Shown: one piece after another, positions 27,736 to 37,700 of the stretch
How positions within the stretch are numbered: the first letter of the stretch is position 1
How the letters are laid out: the number at the start of each line of letters is the position of its first letter
Assembly (NCBI GenBank): GCA_026401075.1
Contig: JAPLNQ010000179.1
Location: forward strand, 1-39,887
Length of the DNA: 39,887 nucleotides
From: Planctomycetia bacterium
GTDB lineage: Bacteria > Planctomycetota > Planctomycetia > Pirellulales > UBA1268
Reading direction: 5' to 3'
Notes under the pieces: model-generated
The model's input: the letters and a program-made list of their open reading frames with translations, nothing else
The model's database searches: none
What the model was told of the DNA's origin: nothing
Position numbers and translations under genes: made by a program

Positions 27736-30128
27736 GCCGCACGTTCTCGCTGCTGTTGTGCATCACGGTCGCACTGGCCGGACTCATCGCGGCACGCCCC
27801 TTGGCGGCCGCCGATCCATCCCCGTCTTTCACCCGCGACATCAAGGGGGTCCTGTCGAACCGCTGCGTGCGGTGCCACGGTCCAGACGCGGAGTCGCGGC
27901 ACGGCGGCGGCGACGAAGGCCTGCGGCTCGATACGTTCGCGGGGGCTACGGCCGATCTGGGCGGCCATGCCGCGATCGTGCCGGGCAAGCCGGACGAGAG
28001 TGAGATCATGAAGCGGATCACCTCCGACGATCCCGACCTCATGATGCCGCCGCCCGATGCGGGCGAACGACTGCCGGCGAAGCAGGTGGAAATCTTGAAA
28101 CGCTGGATCGCAGCGGGCGCCACCTACGAGCCGCACTGGGCGTATGTCACGCCGAAGAGGCCGGCGTTGCCGGCGGTGAAGGACGCCGCCTGGCCGAAGA
28201 ACGACGTCGACCGTTTCATCCTGGCGCGGCTCGAGGCGGAAGGGCTTGCCCCGCAGCCGGAGGCCGACCGGGCGACGCTCGCCCGCCGGCTCGCGCTCGA
28301 CCTGACAGGCCTGCCGCTGTCGCCCGAAGAGATCGATGCGTTCGTGGCCGACCGCGGTCCCGATGCGGTGGAAAAACTGGTCGACCGGCTGCTGGCCCAC
28401 GATGGCTACGGTGAGCACATGGCCCGGCAGTGGCTCGATCTGGCCCGCTATGCCGACAGTGCCGGCTACGCCGACGACCCGCCGCGGACGCTCTGGGGCT
28501 GGCGGGACTGGGTGGTCCGCGCGTTCGATGCCAACATGCCGTTCGACGAGTTCACGCTCCGCCAGATCGCTGGCGACCTCCTGCCGAATGCGACGCTCGA
28601 CGACAAGGTGGCCACCGGTTTCCATCGCAACACGCTCACCAATAGCGAGGGAGGCACGATCGACGAGGAGTTTCGGACGGTGGCGATCGTCGATCGGGTC
28701 AACACCACGATGAGCACCTGGATGGGCACGACGATCGCGTGCTGCCAGTGCCACGACCATAAATATGACCCGCTTTCGCAGCAGGAATATTTTGGCCTCT
28801 ACGCGGTCCTCAACAACACGGCCGACGAGGACCGAAAGGACGAGACCCCCTTCGTGCGGATTCCTTGGGAGCCGATCGATGCGCGACGGGCGGCGATCGA
28901 GCAGGAGATCGCGGAAATCGAACGCCAGATCCCGCCGCCCGCCAAGGGCGTCACCGAGCCGCCGGAGTTTCGACCGGCCCGCGACCTCGTCAACGGACTG
29001 CGGAAGAAGCTCGATGACCAGAAGCTTGCCACCGTGCCGGTGCTCCAGGAGCTTGCGGGCGACAAGCGACGAGTCACGAAGCTGCAGCATCGCGGCAACT
29101 GGCAGGATCTGGGGCCCGTGGTCGCCGAGGGCGTGCCAGCCGTCTTTCCGCCGCCGGACGTGGCCGAGGGAGGCCGTTTGGACCGCATGCTGCTGGCCAA
29201 GTGGCTCGTGGACTCGCGGAATCCGCTCACGGCCCGTGTGGTTGCCAACCGGTTCTGGGAGCGGCTTTTCGGCATCGGTATCGTCTCAACCAGCGAGGAG
29301 TTTGGCAGCCAGGGGGATTTGCCGAGCCATCCGGAACTGCTTGATTGGCTGGCATGCGAACTGGTCGATCGCGATTGGAATCTGAAGGCGATCATTCGAC
29401 TGATGGTTACGAGCACAGCCTATCGGCAAACCTCCCGGGCTACCCCTGAACTCGTCGCGCGTGACCCGGAGAACAGGCTCGTGGCGTGCGGACCCCGGGT
29501 GCGGCTGTCGGCGGAGGTGATCCGCGATCAGACGCTCGCCGCGGCGGGGCTGCTCTCGCGGAAGAAGGGGGGGCCGAGCGTGCATCCCCCGCAGCCCAAT
29601 GTCGGCTTGAGCGCGGCGTTTGGGGGCGGCATCGACTGGAAGACGAGCGACGGCGAGGACCGTTACCGCCGCGCACTCTACACGACCTGGCGGCGGAGCA
29701 ATCCCTATCCCTCAATGGCGACGTTTGACGCGCCGAGTCGCGAGGTCTGCACGGTCCGCCGGCCGCGGACGAATACGCCGCTCCAGGCGCTCGTCACGCT
29801 CAACGACCCCGTCTACGTCGAGGCGGCGCAGGCACTGGCCCGGCGCATGGTGCGTGAAGGGGGTTCGACGGACCCCGAGCGGGCCGGGCGTGGCTTCCGA
29901 CTCGTGCTCGCCCGGCAGCCCAGTGCCGCCGAGATTGACCGGCTCGTCAGGCTGCACGACGACGCTCTGGCGGGCTTTCGGAACGATCCCGACGACGCGA
30001 AGAAGATGGCGACCGATCCGCTCGGCCCCGTGCCGGCCGACCTGACGATCGGGATTGACGATCTCGCCGCCTGGACGGTCGTCGCGAACGTCATTTTGAA
30101 TCTCGACGAAACCTTCATGTGCCCGTGA
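27732..30128 (+). CDS. PSCyt1/DUF1549/DUF1553 protein, second copy
   Basis: 798 residues from ATG 27732, whose start overlaps the preceding stop in ATGA. The signal peptide is residues 1-26 (LLLCITVALAGLIAARPLAAA). The heme motif CVRCH is at 45-49, exactly where the first copy has its own. DUF1549 begins near 155 and contains CCQCHDHKYDP near residue 338. DUF1553 begins with RLDRMLLAKWLVDSRNPLTARVVANRFW. The middle helical linker is shorter than in the first copy (about 100 residues). The two copies are clear but distant paralogues, so the unit duplication is old or the two were assembled separately. The fourth gene of the operon follows 14 bases downstream. Confidence 0.94.
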   Translation: MSRTFSLLLCITVALAGLIAARPLAAADPSPSFTRDIKGVLSNRCVRCHGPDAESRHGGGDEGLRLDTFAGATADLGGHAAIVPGKPDESEIMKRITSDDPDLMMPPPDAGERLPAKQVEILKRWIAAGATYEPHWAYVTPKRPALPAVKDAAWPKNDVDRFILARLEAEGLAPQPEADRATLARRLALDLTGLPLSPEEIDAFVADRGPDAVEKLVDRLLAHDGYGEHMARQWLDLARYADSAGYADDPPRTLWGWRDWVVRAFDANMPFDEFTLRQIAGDLLPNATLDDKVATGFHRNTLTNSEGGTIDEEFRTVAIVDRVNTTMSTWMGTTIACCQCHDHKYDPLSQQEYFGLYAVLNNTADEDRKDETPFVRIPWEPIDARRAAIEQEIAEIERQIPPPAKGVTEPPEFRPARDLVNGLRKKLDDQKLATVPVLQELAGDKRRVTKLQHRGNWQDLGPVVAEGVPAVFPPPDVAEGGRLDRMLLAKWLVDSRNPLTARVVANRFWERLFGIGIVSTSEEFGSQGDLPSHPELLDWLACELVDRDWNLKAIIRLMVTSTAYRQTSRATPELVARDPENRLVACGPRVRLSAEVIRDQTLAAAGLLSRKKGGPSVHPPQPNVGLSAAFGGGIDWKTSDGEDRYRRALYTTWRRSNPYPSMATFDAPSREVCTVRRPRTNTPLQALVTLNDPVYVEAAQALARRMVREGGSTDPERAGRGFRLVLARQPSAAEIDRLVRLHDDALAGFRNDPDDAKKMATDPLGPVPADLTIGIDDLAAWTVVANVILNLDETFMCP

Positions 30129-30142
30129 CGGGAGAGCGATTC

Positions 30143-31591
30143 ATGGATCCGATTTTCGAACACAAGCTGCTGGCAACCCGTCGGCATTTGCTCGGCAGCA
30201 TGGCTGGCGGCATCGGTGCGATGGCGATGCAGGATCTGCTGGGTGCCGGCACAGCGACGTCTGCGATCGCGACCGATCCGATGGCTGCGAAACAGCCGCC
30301 GCTGCCCGCCAAGGCGAAGCGGATGATCGTGATCCACCTGACCGGCTCGCCACCGCACCTCGATCTCTATGACCACAAGCCGGAACTCGTGAAGCACAGC
30401 GGCGAGGATTGCCCCGCCGAGGCGATTGCAGGCAAGAAGTTCGCCTTCACCAGTGGCACGCCGAAGCTGCTCGGCACGCCGCGGCAATGGGTGCGGTGTG
30501 GCGAGAGCGGCATGGAGTTGTCCGACGCGATCCCAAACCTGCACCGCGTGGCCGATAAGCTCTGCCTCGTGAAGAGCATGTTCACCGACCAGTTCAACCA
30601 CGCGCCAGCGGAGTTGATGGTCTACACGGGGAGCCCGCGGGCAGGCCGGCCGAGCCTCGGCAGTTGGGCGACCTACGGCCTCGGCAGCGAGAATGCCAAC
30701 CTGCCAGGGTTCGTGGTGATGATCTCGTCGGGAGTGCAGCCCAACGGTGGTACGAGCAGCTTTGGCTCGGGGTTTCTGCCGAGCGTCTACCAGGGCGTGC
30801 AGTGCCGTTCGAAGGGCGACCCGGTGCTCTATGTCTCGGATCCGCCGGGCATGGACCGGGCGTTGCGGCGTGCAAGCCTCGACGCCCTCAGGGACCTGAA
30901 CGAACTGCAGGCCCGGGAACTCGGTAATCCCGAAACCGTCACACGGATCGCGCAGTATGAACTCGCCTTCCGGATGCAGGCCAGCGTGCCTGAGGTGATG
31001 GACATCTCCCGAGAGCCGCAGGAGGTGCTCGATGCCTACGGTGCAAAACCAGGGAGCTCGAGCCTCGCTAACAACTGTCTGCTGGCCCGTCGTCTCGTCG
31101 AGGAGGGGGTGCGGTTTGTGCACCTCTTCGACTGGGGCTGGGATTTCCATGGCACCGGGCCACAGGAGGACATCCGTGACGGTCTCACCAAGAAGGCCGC
31201 GACGTTCGACAAGCCCGCGGCGGCACTCATCGAGGACCTCGAACAACGGGGGCTGCTCGAGGATACGCTCGTGCTCTGCACAGGTGAGTTTGGCCGCACG
31301 CCGTTTCGTGAGGGCCGCACGGCCGGTGGCGGCATCCTGGGCCGCGACCAGTATCCCGACGGTTATCCCGTCTGGATGGCTGGTGGCTGCGTGAAGCCGG
31401 AATACGTGCATGGAGCCAGCGACGACCTCGGCTTCAAGGCGGCCCGCGACCAGGTGCACATCCACGATCTGCAGGCGACCATCCTGCACCTGCTCGGCTT
31501 CGATCACACGAAGCTGACCTACCGCTTCCAGGGCCGCGACTTCAGGCTCACGGATGTGCACGGCAACGTGGTCAAGGGCATACTTGCCTGA
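30143..31591 (+). CDS. DUF1501 protein with Tat-like signal, second copy
   Basis: 482 residues from ATG 30143, chosen because GGAGAG lies 6 bases upstream; GTG codons at 30119 and 30125 would overlap the previous gene and are less likely. The twin-arginine-like signal is LATRRHLLGSMAGGIGAMAM. DUF1501 landmarks are KRMIVIHLTGSPPHLDLYDHKPEL, FNHAPAELMVYTGSPRAGRPSLGSW, ANNCLLARRLVEEGVRFVHLFDWGWDFHG and VLCTGEFGRTPFREG. The C-terminus is LTDVHGNVVKGILA. An 11-codon copy of this tail, with only synonymous changes, is found 126 bases downstream. It is the last gene of the four-gene operon and is followed by a hairpin cluster. Confidence 0.95.
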   Translation: MDPIFEHKLLATRRHLLGSMAGGIGAMAMQDLLGAGTATSAIATDPMAAKQPPLPAKAKRMIVIHLTGSPPHLDLYDHKPELVKHSGEDCPAEAIAGKKFAFTSGTPKLLGTPRQWVRCGESGMELSDAIPNLHRVADKLCLVKSMFTDQFNHAPAELMVYTGSPRAGRPSLGSWATYGLGSENANLPGFVVMISSGVQPNGGTSSFGSGFLPSVYQGVQCRSKGDPVLYVSDPPGMDRALRRASLDALRDLNELQARELGNPETVTRIAQYELAFRMQASVPEVMDISREPQEVLDAYGAKPGSSSLANNCLLARRLVEEGVRFVHLFDWGWDFHGTGPQEDIRDGLTKKAATFDKPAAALIEDLEQRGLLEDTLVLCTGEFGRTPFREGRTAGGGILGRDQYPDGYPVWMAGGCVKPEYVHGASDDLGFKAARDQVHIHDLQATILHLLGFDHTKLTYRFQGRDFRLTDVHGNVVKGILA

Positions 31592-31593
31592 TT

Positions 31594-31669
31594 GCCGGGC
31601 CGGACGCCCGGCGGCGTACCAGCGACCTGCGGTCGCCAAGCAAAAGGCGGCAGGATGCCGCGGTTTTGC
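31594..31669. terminator. Cluster of three hairpins after the DUF1501 operon
   Basis: Three stems follow the stop codon directly. GCCGGGC-CGGAC-GCCCGGC is at 31594-31612, and GCGACC-TGC-GGTCGC is at 31622-31636. A longer stem at 31640-31669 has GCAAAA pairing with TTTTGC around an inner GCGGCA/TGCCGC. They lie between convergent genes and could end transcription in both directions, but no poly-T run follows. They may equally be interspersed repeat DNA. Confidence 0.5.
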
Positions 31670-31675
31670 GTGTAG

Positions 31676-31717
31676 ACAGCCGTGCACGGCAATGTGGTCA
31701 AGGGAATCCTCGCCTGA
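31676..31717 (+). pseudogene. Remnant 3' tail of a DUF1501 gene
   Basis: This stretch encodes TAVHGNVVKGILA and a stop. The last 11 residues equal the end of the DUF1501 protein finishing at 31591. The 33 coding bases differ at four positions, all third codon positions and all synonymous. The 11 bases after each stop (TTGCCGGGCCG) are identical. The codon before the remnant is TAG in this frame, so no gene is attached. It looks like the leftover of a further DUF1501 copy after deletion. Confidence 0.7.
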
Positions 31718-31751
31718 TTGCCGGGCCGCGGTCAGGCAGCGACGCTCGTGT

Positions 31752-34700
31752 TCATGACGGCCGGCCATAGAGGCCGAAGGCCTGCGTCGGTAGCAGGGCC
31801 TGCGTCGGCTTCAGCTTCTGACTGGTCGCAGCCGGCTGGCCCCATGACTGATCGACAACGCCCTCCCAGTAGACGCCCGCATGGAACGGGATGTTGCCGT
31901 TGTAGACCGTGTTCCACGGACCGCCGGTGGCCACCTGCGCAGGATCCGCGTACGACGACATCAACGCGTAGGGCAGATCGGCTGAATAAAAAGGCTTCGT
32001 GTCCGTGGTGATGACGCCCGTGAAGGTCGAGTTGTACTGCTGGCCGAAAAATCCATCGATCAGCTTGTTCTCATAGGCCAACGACAGGAAGTTCCATTCA
32101 CCGCCGGACGGCGGGGCCGGATCCGTGGGAAGGGCCTTCAGACCCAGCGACGCCAGGTAGGGCGTCGATCCGGTGCCCTTGATGATGTGATCGGAACTGT
32201 AGAGCCCCTGCTGTGCAGGCGTATCGTCGCCGAGCGTCTTGAACAGGCTGCTCGACGGCACCGGGTAGATCGGGAACGCATCGCCGAGCACCTGCCTGCC
32301 CGCCCACATGACCGCTAGAACTCCAGCATAGACTTCGTCAGTCGGCGCATTACCGGGGAGGAATTCGAAATCCTGAGCCCAGAACACATACCCGCCCTTG
32401 GCCGTCGGCTTGGCCTCGGCAGGACTGGGAAACTCGTCCTTCGACGAGAGGCCTGGGTTCGTCAGCACGTTCGAGAGGATGCTCTGCGCCAACGCGAGTT
32501 TGTCGGCTTCGGCCACCGGCGTCGTCGAAGTGAACAGATCCTTGATCAGCGGCCAGATGTTGTAGCCGATGGCTTTGGAGTTATTTTTCAGCGACACCGA
32601 CTCGCCCACGATTCGGCCATTTGTCGTGAGCGTGCCCCTCGCCGTGGCCGAGAATTCACCAATCATACCGTAGCCCGCCGGCACATGAGTGGTCTGGGTC
32701 GTATCGTCTAAGAAATAGATGAGCGAATTGTCGTCCGGTGCCGCGATCGACACCCAGACCTGTGACGAGACCGCCGAGGCCTTCTGGCCATCCCAGGCGT
32801 TGACGGTGAACGCCGCCGTTGCGCCGACGGCATTCTGCGGCGCGATCCAGCGGAGTTTTTGTCCGGCGGCGACGATTCGGGCGGCGAGAGGCGTGTGTGC
32901 TCCGATGGCGGCCCATGCCTTGCCATTCCACTTCTCGACCTTGCCCGCGGTCACGCCATCGACGATGAACGCGATCCGCTTCGAATCGACGTCAGCCGCG
33001 GCGGTCGCCGACTTGAGCATCGTCTGGTTGATCACGAACGGCTTATTTTTGGCCGCACCGATCACGATGGAGGCAGCGTTTTGCATAGGCGCGTCGTTCA
33101 CCGCCTGGATGAGGATCCTGCTTACGACTCCGCTCTGCAACTGCCCATCCGAGGCCGTCACGGTGAGCGCCCGCGGTGAGGTGTTGTCCAAAGCGGATGT
33201 GTACTGGATGTTGCCCGGCTGCCGAACGTAGAAGTTCAGGTCGGCCGGCGCTCCCCGAAGGGTCAAACTGGTGGCCGTGCCGCCCACTGCGACCAGCGGC
33301 GTTCCGATTGCGGCCAGCGTCCCGTCGGCCACGGCGAGCGTGACCGTGAGGAGCGACGAGTCGATGTCGGTGAAGGCAGCGGGAGCGGCGGGCCAGACGA
33401 GGCTGCTGGCGACGTCCTCGGTGACCCGGAACACCGCCGGTGCCCAGACCTTGGGGGCGTCGTTCACGGCGGTGACATCGATCGTGCTGGTGGCGGTCGA
33501 CGATTGCCGGAATGTGCCGTACGACTCGCTGAGGGTGATCGTGAGCGGCCGACTGTGGATGTTGTTAGCCGCCGCCGTGTAGGAGATCCGCCCCGGCACG
33601 GCCGTGAAGTAGTTGTTGAGCGCCGTGAGCGACCCGGTGAACGTCCTCGCGGTGGCCGGTCCGGCAACGGTGACGCCAGCCCCGCTCCGTGCGGCGATGA
33701 CGCCGTCATGAACCCGCAGCGTGACCGTCATCGTCTTGGCAACCGACGAATCGGTGTCGGTGAACGGCACTCCGGAGAAGAGCAGCGGCGTCCGGGTGTC
33801 TTCGACGACGGGGAACGTCGCCGGCACGGAGATCTGCGGCGGTGCCGGCAGTTCGAAGACGTCGGCCACGTTCACCGTGACCAGCTTTTCGGCCGAGAGC
33901 GCGGGCGTGCCGCCGTCGGTCGCCATCACGATGAATTGATACGTCTTCTTGGCCTCGTAGTTGGCCGAGGCGAGCAGGCGGACTTCCCCGGTGCGTGGGT
34001 TGATCGCGACGCTCGCGGCATCGCCGGTGCCCGGCTTGATGCTGAACGTCACGTCCCGGTCAGCGACAGTGGCGCCGATGTCGGTGGCGTCGACCGTGTA
34101 AATCACCGTGCCCGTGGGGGCGTTCTCAGAGACGGACCCCGTGAGGCCGCTCACGAGCACAGGAGCGGCGTTCGTATCGGCCCAGCGGTTGGCATTTTGC
34201 TTGACTAGCCACTCGACCGGCAGGAAGGCGGCGTCGTAGATCTGGAATGTCACATCTTTCGCAGTCATGCTCCCGGCGGGAGCGGCCGCCGCGATGATCT
34301 TTGCTGCGGAATTGAGGAATGTGACGAAGTTCTCGTAGCTCAGGCTCGACAGTCCCGCAAAGGTGCCGCCGAGGGTGTTCGGCACGCTCAGGTTCGCGTC
34401 GCTTTGATACCTGGAATCGAGGCTGGTTCGGGCGGGGCCCGTGAAGTTGCCGCTGGCGTCAAATGTGTTCGAACGGTTGAGCGACTCGATTGAAAACGTG
34501 GCGATCGCCTGCTGCGCTGTCTTTGTGCCGTCGGTCGAGTTCGTCGTATTGAAATCATTCCATTGCAGCGGCCAGTAGAAGGCCTCTTTCAGCTTCGGCA
34601 GGGCCACGTCCTGATAGAGCGGATCGTTGAACATCGCCGCCAGGAGCTCAGGACTGTCCTTGTAGAAGTCGTAGACCGTGTTGAGGGCAGCCGGGCTGAT

Positions 34701-37700
34701 CTCCTTAAGGTCGCCCAGCGTGGCCGTGGCCGTGGCCCGGGTGCCGTAGCCAATCTTGATCATCGGCGGAGATGTCGTTGAGTAGCCGTAGCCGGCGAAT
34801 GTGATGGCGATGCCAGACACGGTGCCATCGAACAACACGGTCGCGGAAGCCCCACTGCCGCTGTCGTCCGCTGCCGCTGTGAACGCAAGCGTTGGTGCGG
34901 ATGCATACCCCGACCCGTAGTTGGTGACCGTCACCGCCACAACCTGGCCCGCCTGTGAGCCTGTTCCGAGAACGGCGATGCCCATCGCCTGCGTGCCGCC
35001 GGGGCCTGGCTTGCCGAAAGCGACCGTAGGGGCCGTCTTGTAGTTGGCACCGCCACTCACGGTGATCTGCAACCCCATCATCGCCAGACCCGTGGCAGTT
35101 TTGCCCCCGGTCGGTGCAGGATCAAACGTCACGAGAGGCGCGGACGCGTATTTCTCACCCGCAGCCGTCATCGTGATGCCGGTGACCTGGCCCGGGCCAT
35201 AGCCATTGGAGATCTGCCAGTTGTAGGCGTTGGCCCCGCCCTGGATCGATGAGCCTTGCACCGTGATCGTCGGCAGCGATGAGGCACTGAACTTCGACGC
35301 GAGCGCCGGCAGGGCCTGGACGGTGGCCGTCTGGTTGCCGGCCCCCGCCTCCGGCGGCGAGATGGTGAAGGTCGGGACGGTGGCGTAGCCGACGCCCGGA
35401 TAGGTGAACCCGATTCCCGTGACGATGTATCCCGTGGAGGCATTGCTATTTTGCGGGTTTTTGGGGTCGGTCGGCCCGGTGATCACGTACGCCTGAGCCG
35501 CCGTGCCTCCGCCTGCGATGAACGTGCTTGCGTCAGGGGCAGAGAGCGACACCGTGGGGAAGTTGCTGAGATACGCCTTCGCCGTCGCGGCTTTGCCGCC
35601 CGTCGGGGCGGGAATGGTGACGTTCGCCCCATCGTCGACATTCGCGTAGCCCTGACCGGGATCGGTCACCGTGATCCCCGTCGCATACCCGTTCGAGTCG
35701 ACATTCAGCAGGCCCTTAGCCGTCCTTTTAGTGCCCTGTGTCGCCGCAGGCTCCGGGAACGTGACGGGGTAAACCATCTTGTTGTCGTAACCTGCGCCCG
35801 GGTCGCCGAGCACGGCGCCGGCACTGTAGCCGAAGCCCGACTCGATGACCGTGAGCGAACTCCTGCCCGTGTCGTCTACCGGAAACGAGCCGGCGGCGTT
35901 GATCGCTGGCACGTAGGCGCCGTTGTAGTTCGGATTCACGCCGTTGTTGTTAGGGCCACCGCTCAGCTTCTGGATCGTGGTGGGATCGTCGTTGAGCATG
36001 TAATAGGGACTGTTCTTCCCCGTGTCGTAATGGTCGCCGAGGACTGTGACCACGATCTGCGCGATCTGCGACTGGCTGGCGTTCACCGGGGCGTGCAGGG
36101 CCGGCGTTTTGACGAGAGACTGCCGAGCCTTCGGGTATTCGCCCACGACCGGGCTAAAGTGGTAGGTTTCATCCACCGTCGTATCGAACGTCACCTCCAG
36201 GCCGCCCGGCCCTGCCAGAGGGCCTGACGCAGTCGCGTACCCGCTTGACGGCTGCGGTGTTACAGTGATGGTGGGCAGCGCGGAGGCGCTGTAACCACTG
36301 CCTGGTGTGAGGATATCGACGCTCCCGACACGATCCCCGATCATATTGACGCGGAGCGTTGGGCCGATTCCGCCTTGTGGCTTGTAGATCGAGATTGTTG
36401 GAGCGCTGGTGTAACCCGAGCCCCCGCTGGTGATGGGCAGCGTTTTTCCCAAGATCCCACCGGTGGTGGGATCCAGCGGCAGGGGTCCGAACGTCACGGC
36501 TGTGCTGGGCGTGTAGGCGTATCCCGTTCCGGGGTCGAGGATGGTGAGCCCGGCGATGCCTCCGAGATACGACGTGTTGCTCTGGGGGATGACCGTCACG
36601 AATCCCGTGGCCTGCGTGCCGGGCCCCTGCGGCGCGGGGAACTTGGCCTGCGGGTAGCCGTCCTCGGGCAGCAGGAGCACCAGCGGACTGGCCGGCGTGC
36701 CGAGGGTTGCCGGCAGATTGATGGTGGGCTCGTGTGTGTAGCCTTCACCCGGATCGGTGATGGTGATGCTGGTGATCGCACCACTGCCGTCGACCGCGTC
36801 GATGTATCCGACTGCGGGGCGGGTGGGTTGAGGGTCGCCCACCTTTGGTGTGAACGACACGTTCAGGTTGTCTTTGGTGCCTTTTGAGTAGCCGCTGCCT
36901 CCAGCCCCCGCCGTCGCCGGGATCCAGACGCCTGTGCTGTATCCCGAACCGATGCCGTTGCCAAAGAAGCCACCGAAGCCGTTGCCCAGCGCCGTCTGGT
37001 CTATGCTGCCCGTTCCCATGATGGCATAGCCCTGCGCGGCGGTGCCGATTAGCTTGCCGTTGCCATCGCGCGGCTGATTGAACGTGACCGTGGGCGTGGA
37101 CGCGAAGGTGTTGCCGGTGGCGGGCGGATTGAGGATCGGCGTGGCCACATAATTGATCGTGGCGGTGCCGTCGGGGGCGATCGCCGAACCTGGGCCCGGC
37201 ATGTAGTGGTTTTCGCCGAACCAGTAGTTCTCCGTGTAGGCGACCATTGGGCCCGGGCTGTATGCGAGCCACGAGGTTTGTGCGTACTTGATGATGCCGA
37301 ACTGGTACGGCAGTGCATTGCCGGTGGACCAGGTGGTCGGGTCGATCGCCTGCACGTCGGTAAAGACGACGTTGGGCACGCCGTTGCTGACCGTGTGCGG
37401 CAACGCCGTCCAGAGCCATTTCGCGTAGCCGTAGCCGGCGACCGGCCAGCCATTCACCGCTTGCGTCGTTGGATTCCAGGACCAATCGTGGCCCGGCGTG
37501 ACTGGCAGATTAAGCGGGTGATACGGGTCTTTCGGCGCGGCCGGCCCTTCAGCGAAGCCGTAGTAGGTGTCGGTCTCGAAGGCTCCGGCGCCTTCTCCAT
37601 CGGCCTCATAGTGCGTGAAGAATTTCGTGCCACCCTTGAGCAGCTGCTTGACATTGATGGCGTTCACCAGTTGGAACGACTGGTACATGTTGTTCGGTGC

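Noticed and set aside
24278-29090. Open frames of more than 400 codons on the minus strand (24278-25564, 26413-27648, 27669-29090)
   Set aside because: All three lie opposite PSCyt1 or DUF1501 genes and are typical GC-rich shadows.
29813-31768. 651-codon open frame on the minus strand
   Set aside because: Opposite the second DUF1501 gene and part of PSCyt1; no family motif, and the plus-strand genes are certain.
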